From: an uncultured Peptoniphilus sp.
GTDB lineage: Bacteria > Bacillota > Clostridia > Tissierellales > Peptoniphilaceae
Reading direction: 5' to 3'
Length of the DNA stretch: 64,000 nucleotides
NCBI RefSeq assembly: GCF_943913915.1
Contig: NZ_CALUAA010000009.1
Coordinates: forward strand, 1-64,000
The position numbers and the translations under genes are program-made. This document shows positions 24,414 to 32,024 of the stretch, one piece after another (the first letter of the stretch is position 1; every line of letters starts with the position of its first letter). Under the pieces are notes generated by a model. The model did not search any database. It saw only the letters and a list, made by a program, of their open reading frames with translations, and was not told the origin of the DNA.

Positions 24414-25955
24414 CTAATCTTCATCATAGCTGTCCGGCAGGTCGTTTTCGAAAAGTACCACATCTCCGGGGACGGCAATATGTCCTAAAGATGCCGTAGC
24501 CTCATCTAAGTTTTTGGCGACGATCATTTTGTCGGATGCAAAGCCCGCTTCCAGCAAGCCCTTTTGAATGGGTTCCGTACGCTTCGGCCCTACGAGAATC
24601 GCATAGTCCACGACACCTGCCATTTCCTTGCCGAATTTATAATTCTCCTCTTCTTCCATATCACCGAGCTCGACCATCCCCGGCGTTACGATTATTTTCT
24701 TACCGGTTTCAAAAGCACCCAGTACATCGAGAGCCGCCCGCGCCCCTACGGGATTGGAGTTAAAGGCGTCGTCGATGACGATAATGCCCGTGCCCCCGTC
24801 GACGATGTTCAAGCGATGCTCCACAGGCTCTACTTTTTTTATGCCGCGGGCTACAGCTTCAGGTGCCATGCCGAGCACATAGGCCACTGATGCGGCGGCG
24901 AGGAGATTGGAGATATTGTGCTTTCCGAGAAGCTTCGTCTCGGCACGCACTTCTCCTCCCTCTTTGAAGCCGAGGGTAAAGGAGCTGCCCCGCTCATGAA
25001 CGGCAATGTCTTTGGCATAGACGTCGAGCTTGTCAATATTCTCCATACCGTAGCGAATCGTACGCTGTTTCGTCTTATCCGCCAAAGGTTTGACATAGTC
25101 GTTATCGTAGTTAAATATGGCCACATCCTGATCGGCCAGGGCCTCGATCAATTCATACTTTGTCTTTTGAATGTTTTCGATGGTCTTGAAAAGATGCATA
25201 TGGGTAGGCCCGATAGCCGTAATAATACCGATAGAGGGCTGTACGAGCTCCGCCACTTCCGCAATTTCACCGGGAACTTTGGCGCCCAGTTCTGCGAGGA
25301 AGATTTCGTCCTCCTCGTCCAATTCATTATTAATGACCTTTGAAAGTCCCATAGGCGTGTTATAAGACGAGGGCGTGTTTTGCACGCGAAAGCCTTCTTC
25401 TAAAACCGTGGAGGTAATAAACTTCGTCGAGGTCTTACCGAAACTTCCCGTAATACCTACGACTTGCAGGCCTTGTTCTTTTAAATCGCGAACCTTTTTC
25501 TGCGCCGCATCGTAAAATCCCTGATTGATCTTCATCTCTTTTGGATAATTGATCCGATTGGCGTAGATCAACACCATGTATTGATAAAAATAAACGAGCG
25601 CACAGAGAACGGCGAAGACGACCATGGAAAGATAAGGCGACTTGCCGTATAGTGCCACGGAGACAATAAAAATCAATCCGAGCAACAGACCGTTTAATTG
25701 GCGATGGACCTTGTAAAGGCGCTTCGCCCGGTCTGTCATAACCAGGGGCGTTTTCTGCGATGTCGTTTGATAGCGCAAACTCTTTATTTTATCTCCGTTC
25801 GCAGAAAGCCAAGCTTTGTATTCACTCTCCTCATATCCCTCTAATTGAAGCATATGGAGAGGATACAGTGCCCGCTGATTAAATACTTTATAAAGCGCCA
25901 CACTAAGTAAACAGTAGATAATGATGTAAACCCAAAAGGAAGTAACTTGTTCCAT
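24414..25955 (-). CDS. Membrane-anchored Mur ligase (MurF-like)
   Basis: 513 residues. The N-terminal ~135 residues hold three predicted membrane helices (about 8-25, 88-105, 110-133) in place of the soluble substrate-binding domain of classic MurF. Then come the central Mur ligase domain with P-loop GSFGKTSTK (about 171-179) and SSYNTPMGLSKVI, and the C-terminal ligase domain with VIDDAFNSNPVGARAALD. It is MurF-like by sequence: addition of D-Ala-D-Ala (or another group) to the UDP-MurNAc peptide. Neighbouring ddl supports this. Whether it replaces or supplements a soluble MurF cannot be told. Confidence 0.85.
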   Translation of the reverse strand: MEQVTSFWVYIIIYCLLSVALYKVFNQRALYPLHMLQLEGYEESEYKAWLSANGDKIKSLRYQTTSQKTPLVMTDRAKRLYKVHRQLNGLLLGLIFIVSVALYGKSPYLSMVVFAVLCALVYFYQYMVLIYANRINYPKEMKINQGFYDAAQKKVRDLKEQGLQVVGITGSFGKTSTKFITSTVLEEGFRVQNTPSSYNTPMGLSKVINNELDEEDEIFLAELGAKVPGEIAEVAELVQPSIGIITAIGPTHMHLFKTIENIQKTKYELIEALADQDVAIFNYDNDYVKPLADKTKQRTIRYGMENIDKLDVYAKDIAVHERGSSFTLGFKEGGEVRAETKLLGKHNISNLLAAASVAYVLGMAPEAVARGIKKVEPVEHRLNIVDGGTGIIVIDDAFNSNPVGARAALDVLGAFETGKKIIVTPGMVELGDMEEEENYKFGKEMAGVVDYAILVGPKRTEPIQKGLLEAGFASDKMIVAKNLDEATASLGHIAVPGDVVLFENDLPDSYDED

Positions 25956-25964
25956 AATCTCTCC

Positions 25965-26729
25965 TTATAAAAACGAACGCAAGACGGCGCTGAACTGTCC
26001 GAATGCATCTAAGTAGCTATAATGTCCGCCTTCCAGGACCACGAGCCCCGCACCGGGGATTTTCTTCTCAAAGACCTCCGCCATATAAAGAGGCGTGGCA
26101 TCGTCCTGATCGCCCCAAATAAGGAGCGTTTCCGCCTGAATGTCTCCAAAGACCTCTTCTGTGTTTTCGTTTACTACCTTGACAAAGACCTTGCGCATAA
26201 TACCGTCGGCTGCGCGGTAATCGTCGCTGCCGTGTTTTTTATAAAAGCTCTTCATAGCTTCGTCTTTATCTTTCCAGAAAAAGGCGGCGCGGTATAGGAA
26301 CTTCATAAGTTTAAAAGAATATACTTTTACATAATAGGAAAGTTTTCGCTTAGGCTTCACGCCGCTTGCATCGATCAGCACGAGTCTATTCACCTTCTCA
26401 GGATAGCGGGAAGCAAAAAGCGTAAGGGTTTTACCACCGAAAGAATGGCCCACACAATGGGCGGATTCCACGCCGAAATAATCGTATAGAGCATGAAGAA
26501 GCTCCATATACTCTTCCCCGCCGACAACCTCTGTCGGCTCGTCGCTGTCACCATGACCGTAAGCGTCATAGGCGATGACGCGGTATTTATCTTTCAACGC
26601 ATTGACAATGGGCATGATCGATTCAACCATAGCACCCCAACCGTGTAAGACAAACACGATTTCCTCGCCGATTTTTGTATCCACAAGTGCGATTTGCTTT
26701 CCATTTATTTTAATATACTCTTTCTCCAT
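25965..26729 (-). CDS. Alpha/beta hydrolase
   Basis: 254 residues with the alpha/beta hydrolase fold. Oxyanion-hole motif HGWGAM at about 28-33, nucleophile elbow GHSFGG (Ser near 95), and C-terminal His in EGGHYSYLD near 240; the acid is probably Asp in LIWGDQDD. The substrate is unknown. It is the first gene of a pair with the murF-like ligase (9-nt gap), so an envelope-related esterase or hydrolase role is possible but inferred from context only. Confidence 0.88.
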   Translation of the reverse strand: MEKEYIKINGKQIALVDTKIGEEIVFVLHGWGAMVESIMPIVNALKDKYRVIAYDAYGHGDSDEPTEVVGGEEYMELLHALYDYFGVESAHCVGHSFGGKTLTLFASRYPEKVNRLVLIDASGVKPKRKLSYYVKVYSFKLMKFLYRAAFFWKDKDEAMKSFYKKHGSDDYRAADGIMRKVFVKVVNENTEEVFGDIQAETLLIWGDQDDATPLYMAEVFEKKIPGAGLVVLEGGHYSYLDAFGQFSAVLRSFL

Positions 26730-26919
26730 TCCATCCCCCTCAACAGCTCATTATACCACAGGGCACGGAAATTATGATCCTATTCTCCGAGAGCTTTTAA
26801 TAATGCTTTAATACTGTATTCTTTTTGCTTATAATATTGTGTACGATTATGAAAATTGTAGACATGTCATTTTCCTAGTGTTATGATTAAAAAAAGATAT
26901 CGTAAACTAGGAGGTAACC
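26730..26919. promoter_or_regulatory. Divergent promoter region between the hydrolase and gntR-like operons
   Basis: Minus strand: extended -10 TGGTATAAT (TATAAT at 26750-26755) gives a very short leader for the hydrolase gene. Plus strand: -35 TAGACA (26859-26864), 17-nt spacer, -10 TATGAT (26882-26887) for the regulator. A perfect palindrome GACATGTC (26861-26868) overlaps the plus -35, and two TTGT..AC motifs start at 26837 and 26856. These are candidate operators for the GntR protein, not demonstrated. Confidence 0.6.
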
Positions 26920-27576
26920 ATGGAATTTTTATCATTAAAAGATCATGTCTATAATTTTATAGCCGAGCAGATCCGCTTGGGGAAATTAAATTCCAATGAA
27001 AAAGTAAATGAACAAGATATTTGCCAACAACTGAACATTTCCCGTACGCCGGTACGAGAAGCGCTGATTCAATTGGCTGCCGACGGATTTTTAGATTCGG
27101 CACCGCGAAGAGGTTTCCGCGTAAAACCCCTTACAAAGGAAGAAGGCGAAAATATCTACCGTATTCTCGCACCCCTCGACGCACTGGCCGCCGAGCTGGC
27201 CGCCGAAAACCTCACCCAGGAAGATTTAAACTCCATGGATGATTTAACAGAGCTTATGGGGTTCCACATTAACCGTTTCCAATTCGACGAGTACTTCGAT
27301 CTTCAAGAGAGATTCCACAAAACTTATATCGAAAAATCCAATAACGAAACCCTTATCGATACCATCAATCGTCTACAACGTCGCTTTATTCGTCAAGGCC
27401 TCGATGTCGGAGAAAATAAAGAGCTTCAACAGTTGTTAATCGAAACCAATAGACAACACTCTCATATCACCGATCTTTTCCGTGAAAATAAAATCGACGA
27501 GTTGAAGGACTACCTTATCAACACTCACTGGGAATACCACTTCTCGGAAATTGGTCATACGGCGACAGACATCTAG
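26920..27576 (+). CDS. GntR-family regulator, FadR/FCD subgroup
   Basis: 218 residues. Winged helix-turn-helix at about 5-70 with the recognition segment CQQLNISRTPVREALIQLA, then an all-helical FCD ligand domain (about 80-210) with candidate metal ligands in DEYFDLQERFHKTY and RQHSHITDLF. Members sense small organic acids or related metabolites; the ligand is unknown. ATG has GGAGG 6 nt upstream. It leads the plus-strand operon and may control itself and the divergent hydrolase/Mur ligase pair. Confidence 0.9.
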   Translation: MEFLSLKDHVYNFIAEQIRLGKLNSNEKVNEQDICQQLNISRTPVREALIQLAADGFLDSAPRRGFRVKPLTKEEGENIYRILAPLDALAAELAAENLTQEDLNSMDDLTELMGFHINRFQFDEYFDLQERFHKTYIEKSNNETLIDTINRLQRRFIRQGLDVGENKELQQLLIETNRQHSHITDLFRENKIDELKDYLINTHWEYHFSEIGHTATDI

Positions 27577-27578
27577 TA

Positions 27579-27606
27579 ATACAGAGGCTCGCCTCTGTAT
27601 TTTTTT
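27579..27606 (+). terminator. Terminator between the regulator and the GNAT-fusion gene
   Basis: 10-bp perfect stem ATACAGAGGC / GCCTCTGTAT with a two-base loop, then seven T residues. It probably lowers, rather than abolishes, expression of the two downstream genes, for which no separate promoter is evident. Confidence 0.8.
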
Positions 27607-27627
27607 GGAGGAAAATTGGAGGAAAAT

Positions 27628-28839
27628 ATGACCATTTACATGAACGCCATCCAGTACGGTACACCGGAACACGACGAAGCCATTCGTCTGCGCCGGCACA
27701 TTCTCTACGCTCCCTATAATGAACTCTTCGACGATGAACGCATGACATTGGATCGGGACAAAACCATTTACGGTCTTTACGACGACGCTGAACTTGTCGG
27801 TGCCCTCGTTACTTCAAAAGAAGAAGATAGAATCCACATTCATGAAATTCTCGTAGACTACCATAAGCGCCGACAAGGGCTCGGTCATCAGATGCTCAAC
27901 TTCTTGGAAGCCCGTATGGAAAAAGGCGATGTACTTTCTGCATCGGGTCCTCTTTCCGCTCGCGGTTTCTTCGAACGAAACGGCTTTCAACCGAAGACAA
28001 AATATAGCGGTGTAAGCGACCGCCTACGTATCGACTATGAGAAAAAAATCGGGAACAAAATCCGCAATCCCCTTCCCCTTTTCGTCAAAAAGCAGGAGCA
28101 ACCTCTCGTTTACTTTACAATGGAGACCATGGGCTTTGAACTGATCCCCACCATTCGTAACTACTTCCCGAAGGAACAGCTCATCGTCGTCGATCTATTG
28201 CGCGACGATACCTATTGGCTCGAGCTCGCTCAGCGTGTCAAGGCGGAAACGGCAAAATATTCTATTTTAGCGCCGGAGCTTTACGGCAACCGTAATTTCC
28301 GTCCTCTGGAAGATTTCGATCTTCCGAAAGTAGCGGCAGAAGAAGTGAGGCGCATAAGTAAAACCAAGACAGCCCTCATTGTCGGCACGGAAATGCAGTT
28401 TAAATCCAACGATTATCGCGCCGCCTTCGACTCCATCGACGGCTCCCTTACCGCTATCGAAATGACATTGGAGAGAGACGACTTTAGAAGCGGCCACACT
28501 TTAGACGCCGATTTTTACACGGTCCTTGCCGCTCACCTGGATGAGCTTAAAGAAAAAAACTTCGACACCCTTCTTATTGTCGACTCCAAGCTTTCCACTC
28601 AGTCCGACGCCATCGAGAAATTCTTGGAAGAAGGATTAAAGCGACAACTTCGCCGAGTCGATGTCTTTAATCTTTTAATGACGGGGCTTCGCAAAGAACT
28701 TTTAGAAAAAAATCTACTTCGCCACGATGCCACCGAAGGCAAGCTCACGATCTTTTCAGAGACGCCGAATCGCGCCCGTGAAGCCTTGATCCTTCATCAC
28801 CCGGCGGAACGCAGCGCCGACATTCAAACGATCCGATGA
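27628..28839 (+). CDS. GNAT acetyltransferase fused to a glutamate-racemase-like domain lacking the catalytic cysteines
   Basis: 403 residues from the ATG at 27628 (GGAGGAAAAT before it; an in-frame TTG at 27616 lies in a duplicated TTGGAGGAAAA unit). Residues about 1-140 are a GNAT fold: HIHEILVDYHKRRQGLGHQM is the acetyl-CoA loop, and SARGFFERNGFQ follows. Residues about 155-395 follow the MurI layout: a glycine turn and P-E-x-I strand, then VGTEMQFKSNDYRAAFD, where MurI has IGT...SxxY, and DTLLIVDSKLSTQSDAIEKF, where MurI has a GCTHYP motif. Both expected Cys positions are non-Cys, so racemase activity is unlikely. The domain call is my alignment by eye. The stop overlaps folA (ATGA). Confidence 0.6.
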   Translation: MTIYMNAIQYGTPEHDEAIRLRRHILYAPYNELFDDERMTLDRDKTIYGLYDDAELVGALVTSKEEDRIHIHEILVDYHKRRQGLGHQMLNFLEARMEKGDVLSASGPLSARGFFERNGFQPKTKYSGVSDRLRIDYEKKIGNKIRNPLPLFVKKQEQPLVYFTMETMGFELIPTIRNYFPKEQLIVVDLLRDDTYWLELAQRVKAETAKYSILAPELYGNRNFRPLEDFDLPKVAAEEVRRISKTKTALIVGTEMQFKSNDYRAAFDSIDGSLTAIEMTLERDDFRSGHTLDADFYTVLAAHLDELKEKNFDTLLIVDSKLSTQSDAIEKFLEEGLKRQLRRVDVFNLLMTGLRKELLEKNLLRHDATEGKLTIFSETPNRAREALILHHPAERSADIQTIR

Positions 28840-29309
28840 TTCTTCTACTTCTTGTGGATTTAGACAATGCCATTGCAAAAGATGGCGAGCAGATCCTCTT
28901 TATTCCCGAAGATCTGAAACGGTTCAAGAAACGGACAGAGGACCATATCCTCGTCATGGGCCGTAAAACCTTTGAAGCTACAGGTGTTCTTCCCCATCGG
29001 GAGACATTCGTTATGACGAGGCAAGAGAAAGATTCCGAGCCCCATGTGCATTATTTTAAAGACGAGGAAGAATTGGACAGTCTCATTGAAAAATTTCCCG
29101 AGAGGAAAGTATTTCTCGTCGGCGGTGCCGGTGTGGTAAAAAGTCTTTGGCACCGTATAGAAGAAGCCTACCTCACCCGCGTGGACGTCCACACGGGTGG
29201 CGAAAAGCGAATCCCTTCTTTGGAAGATGAATTCGCACTGAAAGAAGATAAACCTTTTACAGAAAAAGCGAGAGAAGAACATTGGATAAGAAAAGAAAGC
29301 TCTTTTTAG
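28836..29309 (+). CDS. folA: Dihydrofolate reductase (divergent)
   Basis: 157 residues, the usual length of bacterial DHFR. IAKDGEQILFIPEDLKRFKK matches the substrate loop, with the catalytic acid in PED (E. coli Asp27 position); LVMGRKTFEATGVLPHR and VFLVGGAGVVKSL are the NADPH-binding motifs. The near-invariant Pro-Trp of the Met20 loop (E. coli 21-22) is Leu-Phe here. It reduces dihydrofolate to tetrahydrofolate. Translationally coupled to the GNAT fusion by an ATGA overlap. Function is likely but the loop change leaves some doubt. Confidence 0.8.
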   Translation: MILLLLVDLDNAIAKDGEQILFIPEDLKRFKKRTEDHILVMGRKTFEATGVLPHRETFVMTRQEKDSEPHVHYFKDEEELDSLIEKFPERKVFLVGGAGVVKSLWHRIEEAYLTRVDVHTGGEKRIPSLEDEFALKEDKPFTEKAREEHWIRKESSF

Positions 29310-29334
29310 ATATAGCGTCTAAAAAGAGCTTTTT
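29296..29334 (+). terminator. Terminator after folA
   Basis: Long stem AAAGCTCTTTTTAGA / TCTAAAAAGAGCTTT with a seven-base loop and trailing T residues. The folA stop lies within the left arm. Confidence 0.85.
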
Positions 29335-29413
29335 GAATTAGAAAAAATAGCAAAAACGACTTTAACGTAAAAATCTTTTTTGAATCGGTTTCACACAACC
29401 CGAAAAATTCTGT

Positions 29414-29469
29414 CGCGGGGAAGAGGGAAAAGGCTCAGAGGCAAAGGCCGCGTTTCCCTCTTCCCCGCG
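29414..29469. repeat. Long perfect inverted repeat (17-bp arms)
   Basis: Left arm 29414-29430 (CGCGGGGAAGAGGGAAA) and right arm 29453-29469 are exact complements around a 22-base spacer. There is no T-run after either arm, so it is not an ordinary terminator. The related hairpin at 29855-29902 has a similar purine-rich arm. Confidence 0.85.
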
Positions 29470-29706
29470 CGCCCCAACTCCCATTCCGGCCGGCTTTTTA
29501 ATGGGAAGAAAATGCCTACGGCATTTTCTCCATCTTATGCCCTTCAAGCGAAGGTTACCTTCTTCATTTATGCAAATGTGATCGCATACATTTTACGGGC
29601 GTGCAGGGCACGCCCCTACATTGGAATCCATCCGTAGCGTTTGATTTTGAATCGGGCGCAGTGCTTCTTTTTATATTTTATGTTTCACCTACGGAGTGCA
29701 TCATTT

Positions 29707-29844
29707 CGTAGGGGCGAGCCTGCTCGCCCGCCAGACGAGATCGACGATGTTTGCCCGACTTACAAGGAATTGTTCCGCAACACAGCCCAACAGGAATCGA
29801 AGCCCGTTAGGGCTTCGAACTGCTAAAAAACGTTAGGGTGGAAA
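29707..29844 (+). repeat. 138-bp dispersed module, copy A
   Basis: Starts with the hairpin CGTAGGGGCGAGCCTGCTCG and ends GGGTGGAAAG. Aligned by eye with the reverse complement of 39317-39455 it is clearly the same module, with long identical stretches (for example AGACGAGATCGACGATGTTT) and scattered substitutions, many at its distal end. Confidence 0.85.
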
Positions 29845-29854
29845 GGATTGGGGC

Positions 29855-29902
29855 CCGGGGAAAGGAAAGATGCGAATCCGGGCGCCCTATTCCTTTCCCC
29901 GG
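29855..29902. repeat. Inverted repeat with 13-bp arms
   Basis: Left arm CCGGGGAAAGGAA (29855-29867) and right arm TTCCTTTCCCCGG (29890-29902) around 22 bases. It resembles the hairpin at 29414-29469 in its G-rich, A-rich arm and in spacer length, and the two bracket the island. Confidence 0.8.
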
Positions 29903-29976
29903 AAAATCTTAGTATGAATGATTGCTTTCGAAGAGACATTTATTCCGCAAAAAAACTATCTGAAAAAATCCTCCAT

Positions 29977-30007
29977 TAAAAAAGAGTCGATTTTCATCGA
30001 CTCTTTT
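29977..30007 (-). terminator. Terminator of the first rhodanese gene
   Basis: Minus strand AAAAGAGTCGAT-GAAA-ATCGACTC then TTTTTT, about 10 bases after the stop. Confidence 0.88.
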
Positions 30008-30016
30008 CTTAATATC

Positions 30017-30595
30017 TTATTTTGCCGCTTCAACGGGATATTGTGCTTCCAGCCAAGCGCCGATTCCGCCGGGATGACGAACTACATTGGTGAAGCCTTC
30101 TTCTTGGGCGATAAGTGCGCCGACGTGAGAGCGTTCACAGCCTACAAAACCGCAGTAAAGAACGATTTCTTTTGCCTTGTCGTCGCCGAGTGCTTTGACA
30201 AAAGCTTCTCTTTGTTCCGGAGTAACTTCTTCCATGGTTACGGGAAGCTCAGCATTTAATGCGCCGGGGATGTGGTTCTTGTCATAAGATTTGGCGGGCA
30301 TGGTGTCAATAAGTACCATGTCTTCTTTAGCGTCGACTTTTTTCTTTAAGTCTTCAGTGTTGATCATTTGGTACTTACCTTCTTCTACAGCTTTTACGAG
30401 TTTCATGGAAGCCATTTCAATTTCAACTTCGCTGCCGTCTCTCGAGGTGCCGGGAAGATCTTTCATTTCGACCTTCGGAGCTTCTCCGCCTTCACTTGCA
30501 GCATTGTTAGCTGCTTGATTGTTACCGCCGTTGCCGCAACCTACGAGTAAAAGAGCGGACAGTGCGGTAACCGCAAATACTTTACCTAATTTCAT
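30017..30595 (-). CDS. Rhodanese-like lipoprotein (paralogue 1)
   Basis: 192 residues. A signal peptide with lipobox LLVGC (Cys at about 20) predicts a lipid-anchored extracytoplasmic protein. An acidic/Asn-rich linker leads to one rhodanese domain (about 70-190): IDTMPAKSYDKNHIPGALN, then the active loop YCGFVGCERSH and RHPGGIGAWLEA. The first Cys is the presumed sulfur carrier; a second Cys five residues on gives a C-x4-C pair. The substrate is unknown. It is paired with a shorter paralogue at 31.3-31.8 kb on the other side of an ECF transporter gene. Confidence 0.9.
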   Translation of the reverse strand: MKLGKVFAVTALSALLLVGCGNGGNNQAANNAASEGGEAPKVEMKDLPGTSRDGSEVEIEMASMKLVKAVEEGKYQMINTEDLKKKVDAKEDMVLIDTMPAKSYDKNHIPGALNAELPVTMEEVTPEQREAFVKALGDDKAKEIVLYCGFVGCERSHVGALIAQEEGFTNVVRHPGGIGAWLEAQYPVEAAK

Positions 30596-30792
30596 AAATG
30601 TACCTCCTTGTATTATTTAAAGAATATCATTTTAAAAAGATCTTGTAAATCGATTTCCTCGAAATTTTAAAAGTTTTCAGAAAATACTCACATAAGCATT
30701 AACAATCAACAGTGTGATTTTATCATTTTATTCGACGAAAGAATGAAGTATACTTAATCTTAAGAAGTTTTACATCAATAAAGGAGGTTCTC

Positions 30793-31302
30793 TTGAAAGA
30801 TATATCCGTACGGGAGCTGGTGTTCACAGCTCTTTTCATCGCCTTGGTGTACGTTTTCACCTGGCTCGTAAAAATCCAACTGCCCTTCGCCCCGAATGGC
30901 GGCCTCATTCACTTGGGCAATGTTCCCTTTTTCTTAGCCTGCATCTTCTTCGGCAAGCGCACCGGCATGCTTTCAGGTGCCATCGGCCTGGGCCTGTTTG
31001 ATCTTACCAGCGGATGGGTGTTATGGTCGCCCATGACGGTAATTTCCGCCCTCATTATGGGGTATATTTTGGCCACATTTAATTTCAACAAATTCAACCT
31101 TCGAAATTATTCTATTTCCATTATACTCGCCACCATCGTCAAAATTCTTACTTACTATATCGGCGAGGCCATTATGTTCGGCTCCCTCGTAGCGCCCCTG
31201 GCCTCCATACCGGGAAACATAATTCAAATTATCGTCTCCGCTATTATCGTAGGCGTCCTCGTAAAGCCCATGGCGCGAGTCATGAAAAACATCACCATTT
31301 AA
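30793..31302 (+). CDS. ECF transporter S component
   Basis: 169 residues, five or six hydrophobic helices, typical of substrate-binding S components of energy-coupling-factor vitamin importers. NGGLIHLGNVPFFLACIFFG and GAIGLGLFDLTSGW are family-like. The vitamin cannot be assigned; no T subunit or ATPase lies nearby, so it would use a shared EcfA/A'/T module encoded elsewhere. The start is TTG with AAGGAGG 6 nt upstream. No riboswitch was recognised in the ~190-base upstream region. It lies between two convergent or divergent rhodanese genes. Confidence 0.85.
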   Translation: MKDISVRELVFTALFIALVYVFTWLVKIQLPFAPNGGLIHLGNVPFFLACIFFGKRTGMLSGAIGLGLFDLTSGWVLWSPMTVISALIMGYILATFNFNKFNLRNYSISIILATIVKILTYYIGEAIMFGSLVAPLASIPGNIIQIIVSAIIVGVLVKPMARVMKNITI

Positions 31303-31304
31303 AT

Positions 31305-31336
31305 AACGGCAAGGGATTTTTCCCTCGCCGTTTTTT
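31305..31336. terminator. Bidirectional terminator between ECF-S and the second rhodanese gene
   Basis: Stem CGGCAAGGGA / TCCCTCGCCG with one mismatch, AA/TT flanks and TTTTTT on the plus side. It serves the convergent genes on both strands. Confidence 0.85.
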
Positions 31337-31847
31337 ATTTGCTTTCAGCTTTATATCCCGCTTCGAGCCACGCATCGATTCCGCCCGGATGGCGCAATAC
31401 ATTGGTGAAGCCTTCTTCTTTGGCGATAAGGGCACCCACATGGGAGCGATAGCAACTTACCCGTCCGCAATAAATGATCACCGGTTTATTCTTGTCTTCG
31501 CCGAGAGCCTTCACAAAAGCTCTACGACGTTCGGGATCCACTTCTTCCATTTTCCCGGGAAGTACCGCACCGACCGCACCGGGAATGTGATTTTTGTGAT
31601 AGGAATCTTCCGGCATGGTGTCGATGATGACCATGTCTTCCCCTGCGTCTAATTTCTTTTTAATGTCTTCTGTAGAAATCAGATCATATCCTCCACTTGC
31701 CGTATCCTTTACTAAATTCATGGCCGCCTCTTCCGCCGCAAGCTCACTATGAGGTTTCACATCGGCCGGTACACTACAAGATCCGCCGCCACCCATTAGA
31801 GTGAAAGTGGAGAGGGTAGACATTTTTATTAATTTCGAAAGTTTCAT
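31335..31847 (-). CDS. Rhodanese-like secreted protein (paralogue 2)
   Basis: 170 residues from ATG at 31847 (AGGAG 7 nt upstream; a longer form from 31865 overlaps that site). The signal-like N-terminus ends in GGGGSC, a poor lipobox, so lipid anchoring is uncertain. The rhodanese domain closely matches paralogue 1: IDTMPEDSYHKNHIPGAV, the active loop YCGRVSCYRSH and RHPGGIDAWLEAGY. It keeps the C-x4-C pair but lacks most of the linker. Probably an old duplication. Confidence 0.88.
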   Translation of the reverse strand: MKLSKLIKMSTLSTFTLMGGGGSCSVPADVKPHSELAAEEAAMNLVKDTASGGYDLISTEDIKKKLDAGEDMVIIDTMPEDSYHKNHIPGAVGAVLPGKMEEVDPERRRAFVKALGEDKNKPVIIYCGRVSCYRSHVGALIAKEEGFTNVLRHPGGIDAWLEAGYKAESK

Positions 31848-31995
31848 AGATAATCTCCTTTTCATCGAATGAGATCTTCAATCAACTTATATATACCCAA
31901 GAGATTCAGATCTTGTATTGGTTTCTTCTTTTTAATATTAAATGTCTATTTATATTTTCTATTTCATAAGTTTATAAATTCTGATTCCACGCAAT

Positions 31996-32018
31996 AAAAA
32001 AACGACACCGAAGTGCCG
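31996..32018 (-). terminator. Terminator after the DUF5684-like gene
   Basis: Minus strand CGGCAC-TTCG-GTGTCG with a UUCG tetraloop, then TTTTTTT. Confidence 0.88.
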
Positions 32019-32024
32019 CTTTCA

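Larger units (their letters stand above)
29340..29976. repeat. Non-coding repeat island A
   Basis: About 640 bases without a credible gene. It holds a 17-bp perfect inverted repeat (29414-29430 with 29453-29469), a second one of 13 bp (29855-29867 with 29890-29902), two GTAGGGGCG-type hairpins (around 29595-29622 and 29707-29733) and a 138-bp module (29707-29844) shared in inverted orientation with 39317-39455. Short open frames here are products of the repeats. Confidence 0.8.

Noticed and set aside
29641..29826. Small open frame in repeat island A
   Set aside because: Its apparent conservation with 39336-39680 comes from the shared 138-bp DNA repeat. There is no ribosome site, and the N-terminal parts differ.
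29836..29848. T-box-like AGGGTGGAA motif
   Set aside because: It belongs to the repeat module and is not followed by the ACCGCG part or by an aminoacyl-tRNA synthetase or amino-acid gene.
30608..30792. Riboswitch ahead of the ECF S component
   Set aside because: No conserved riboswitch core could be recognised in the ~190 bases before the TTG start.
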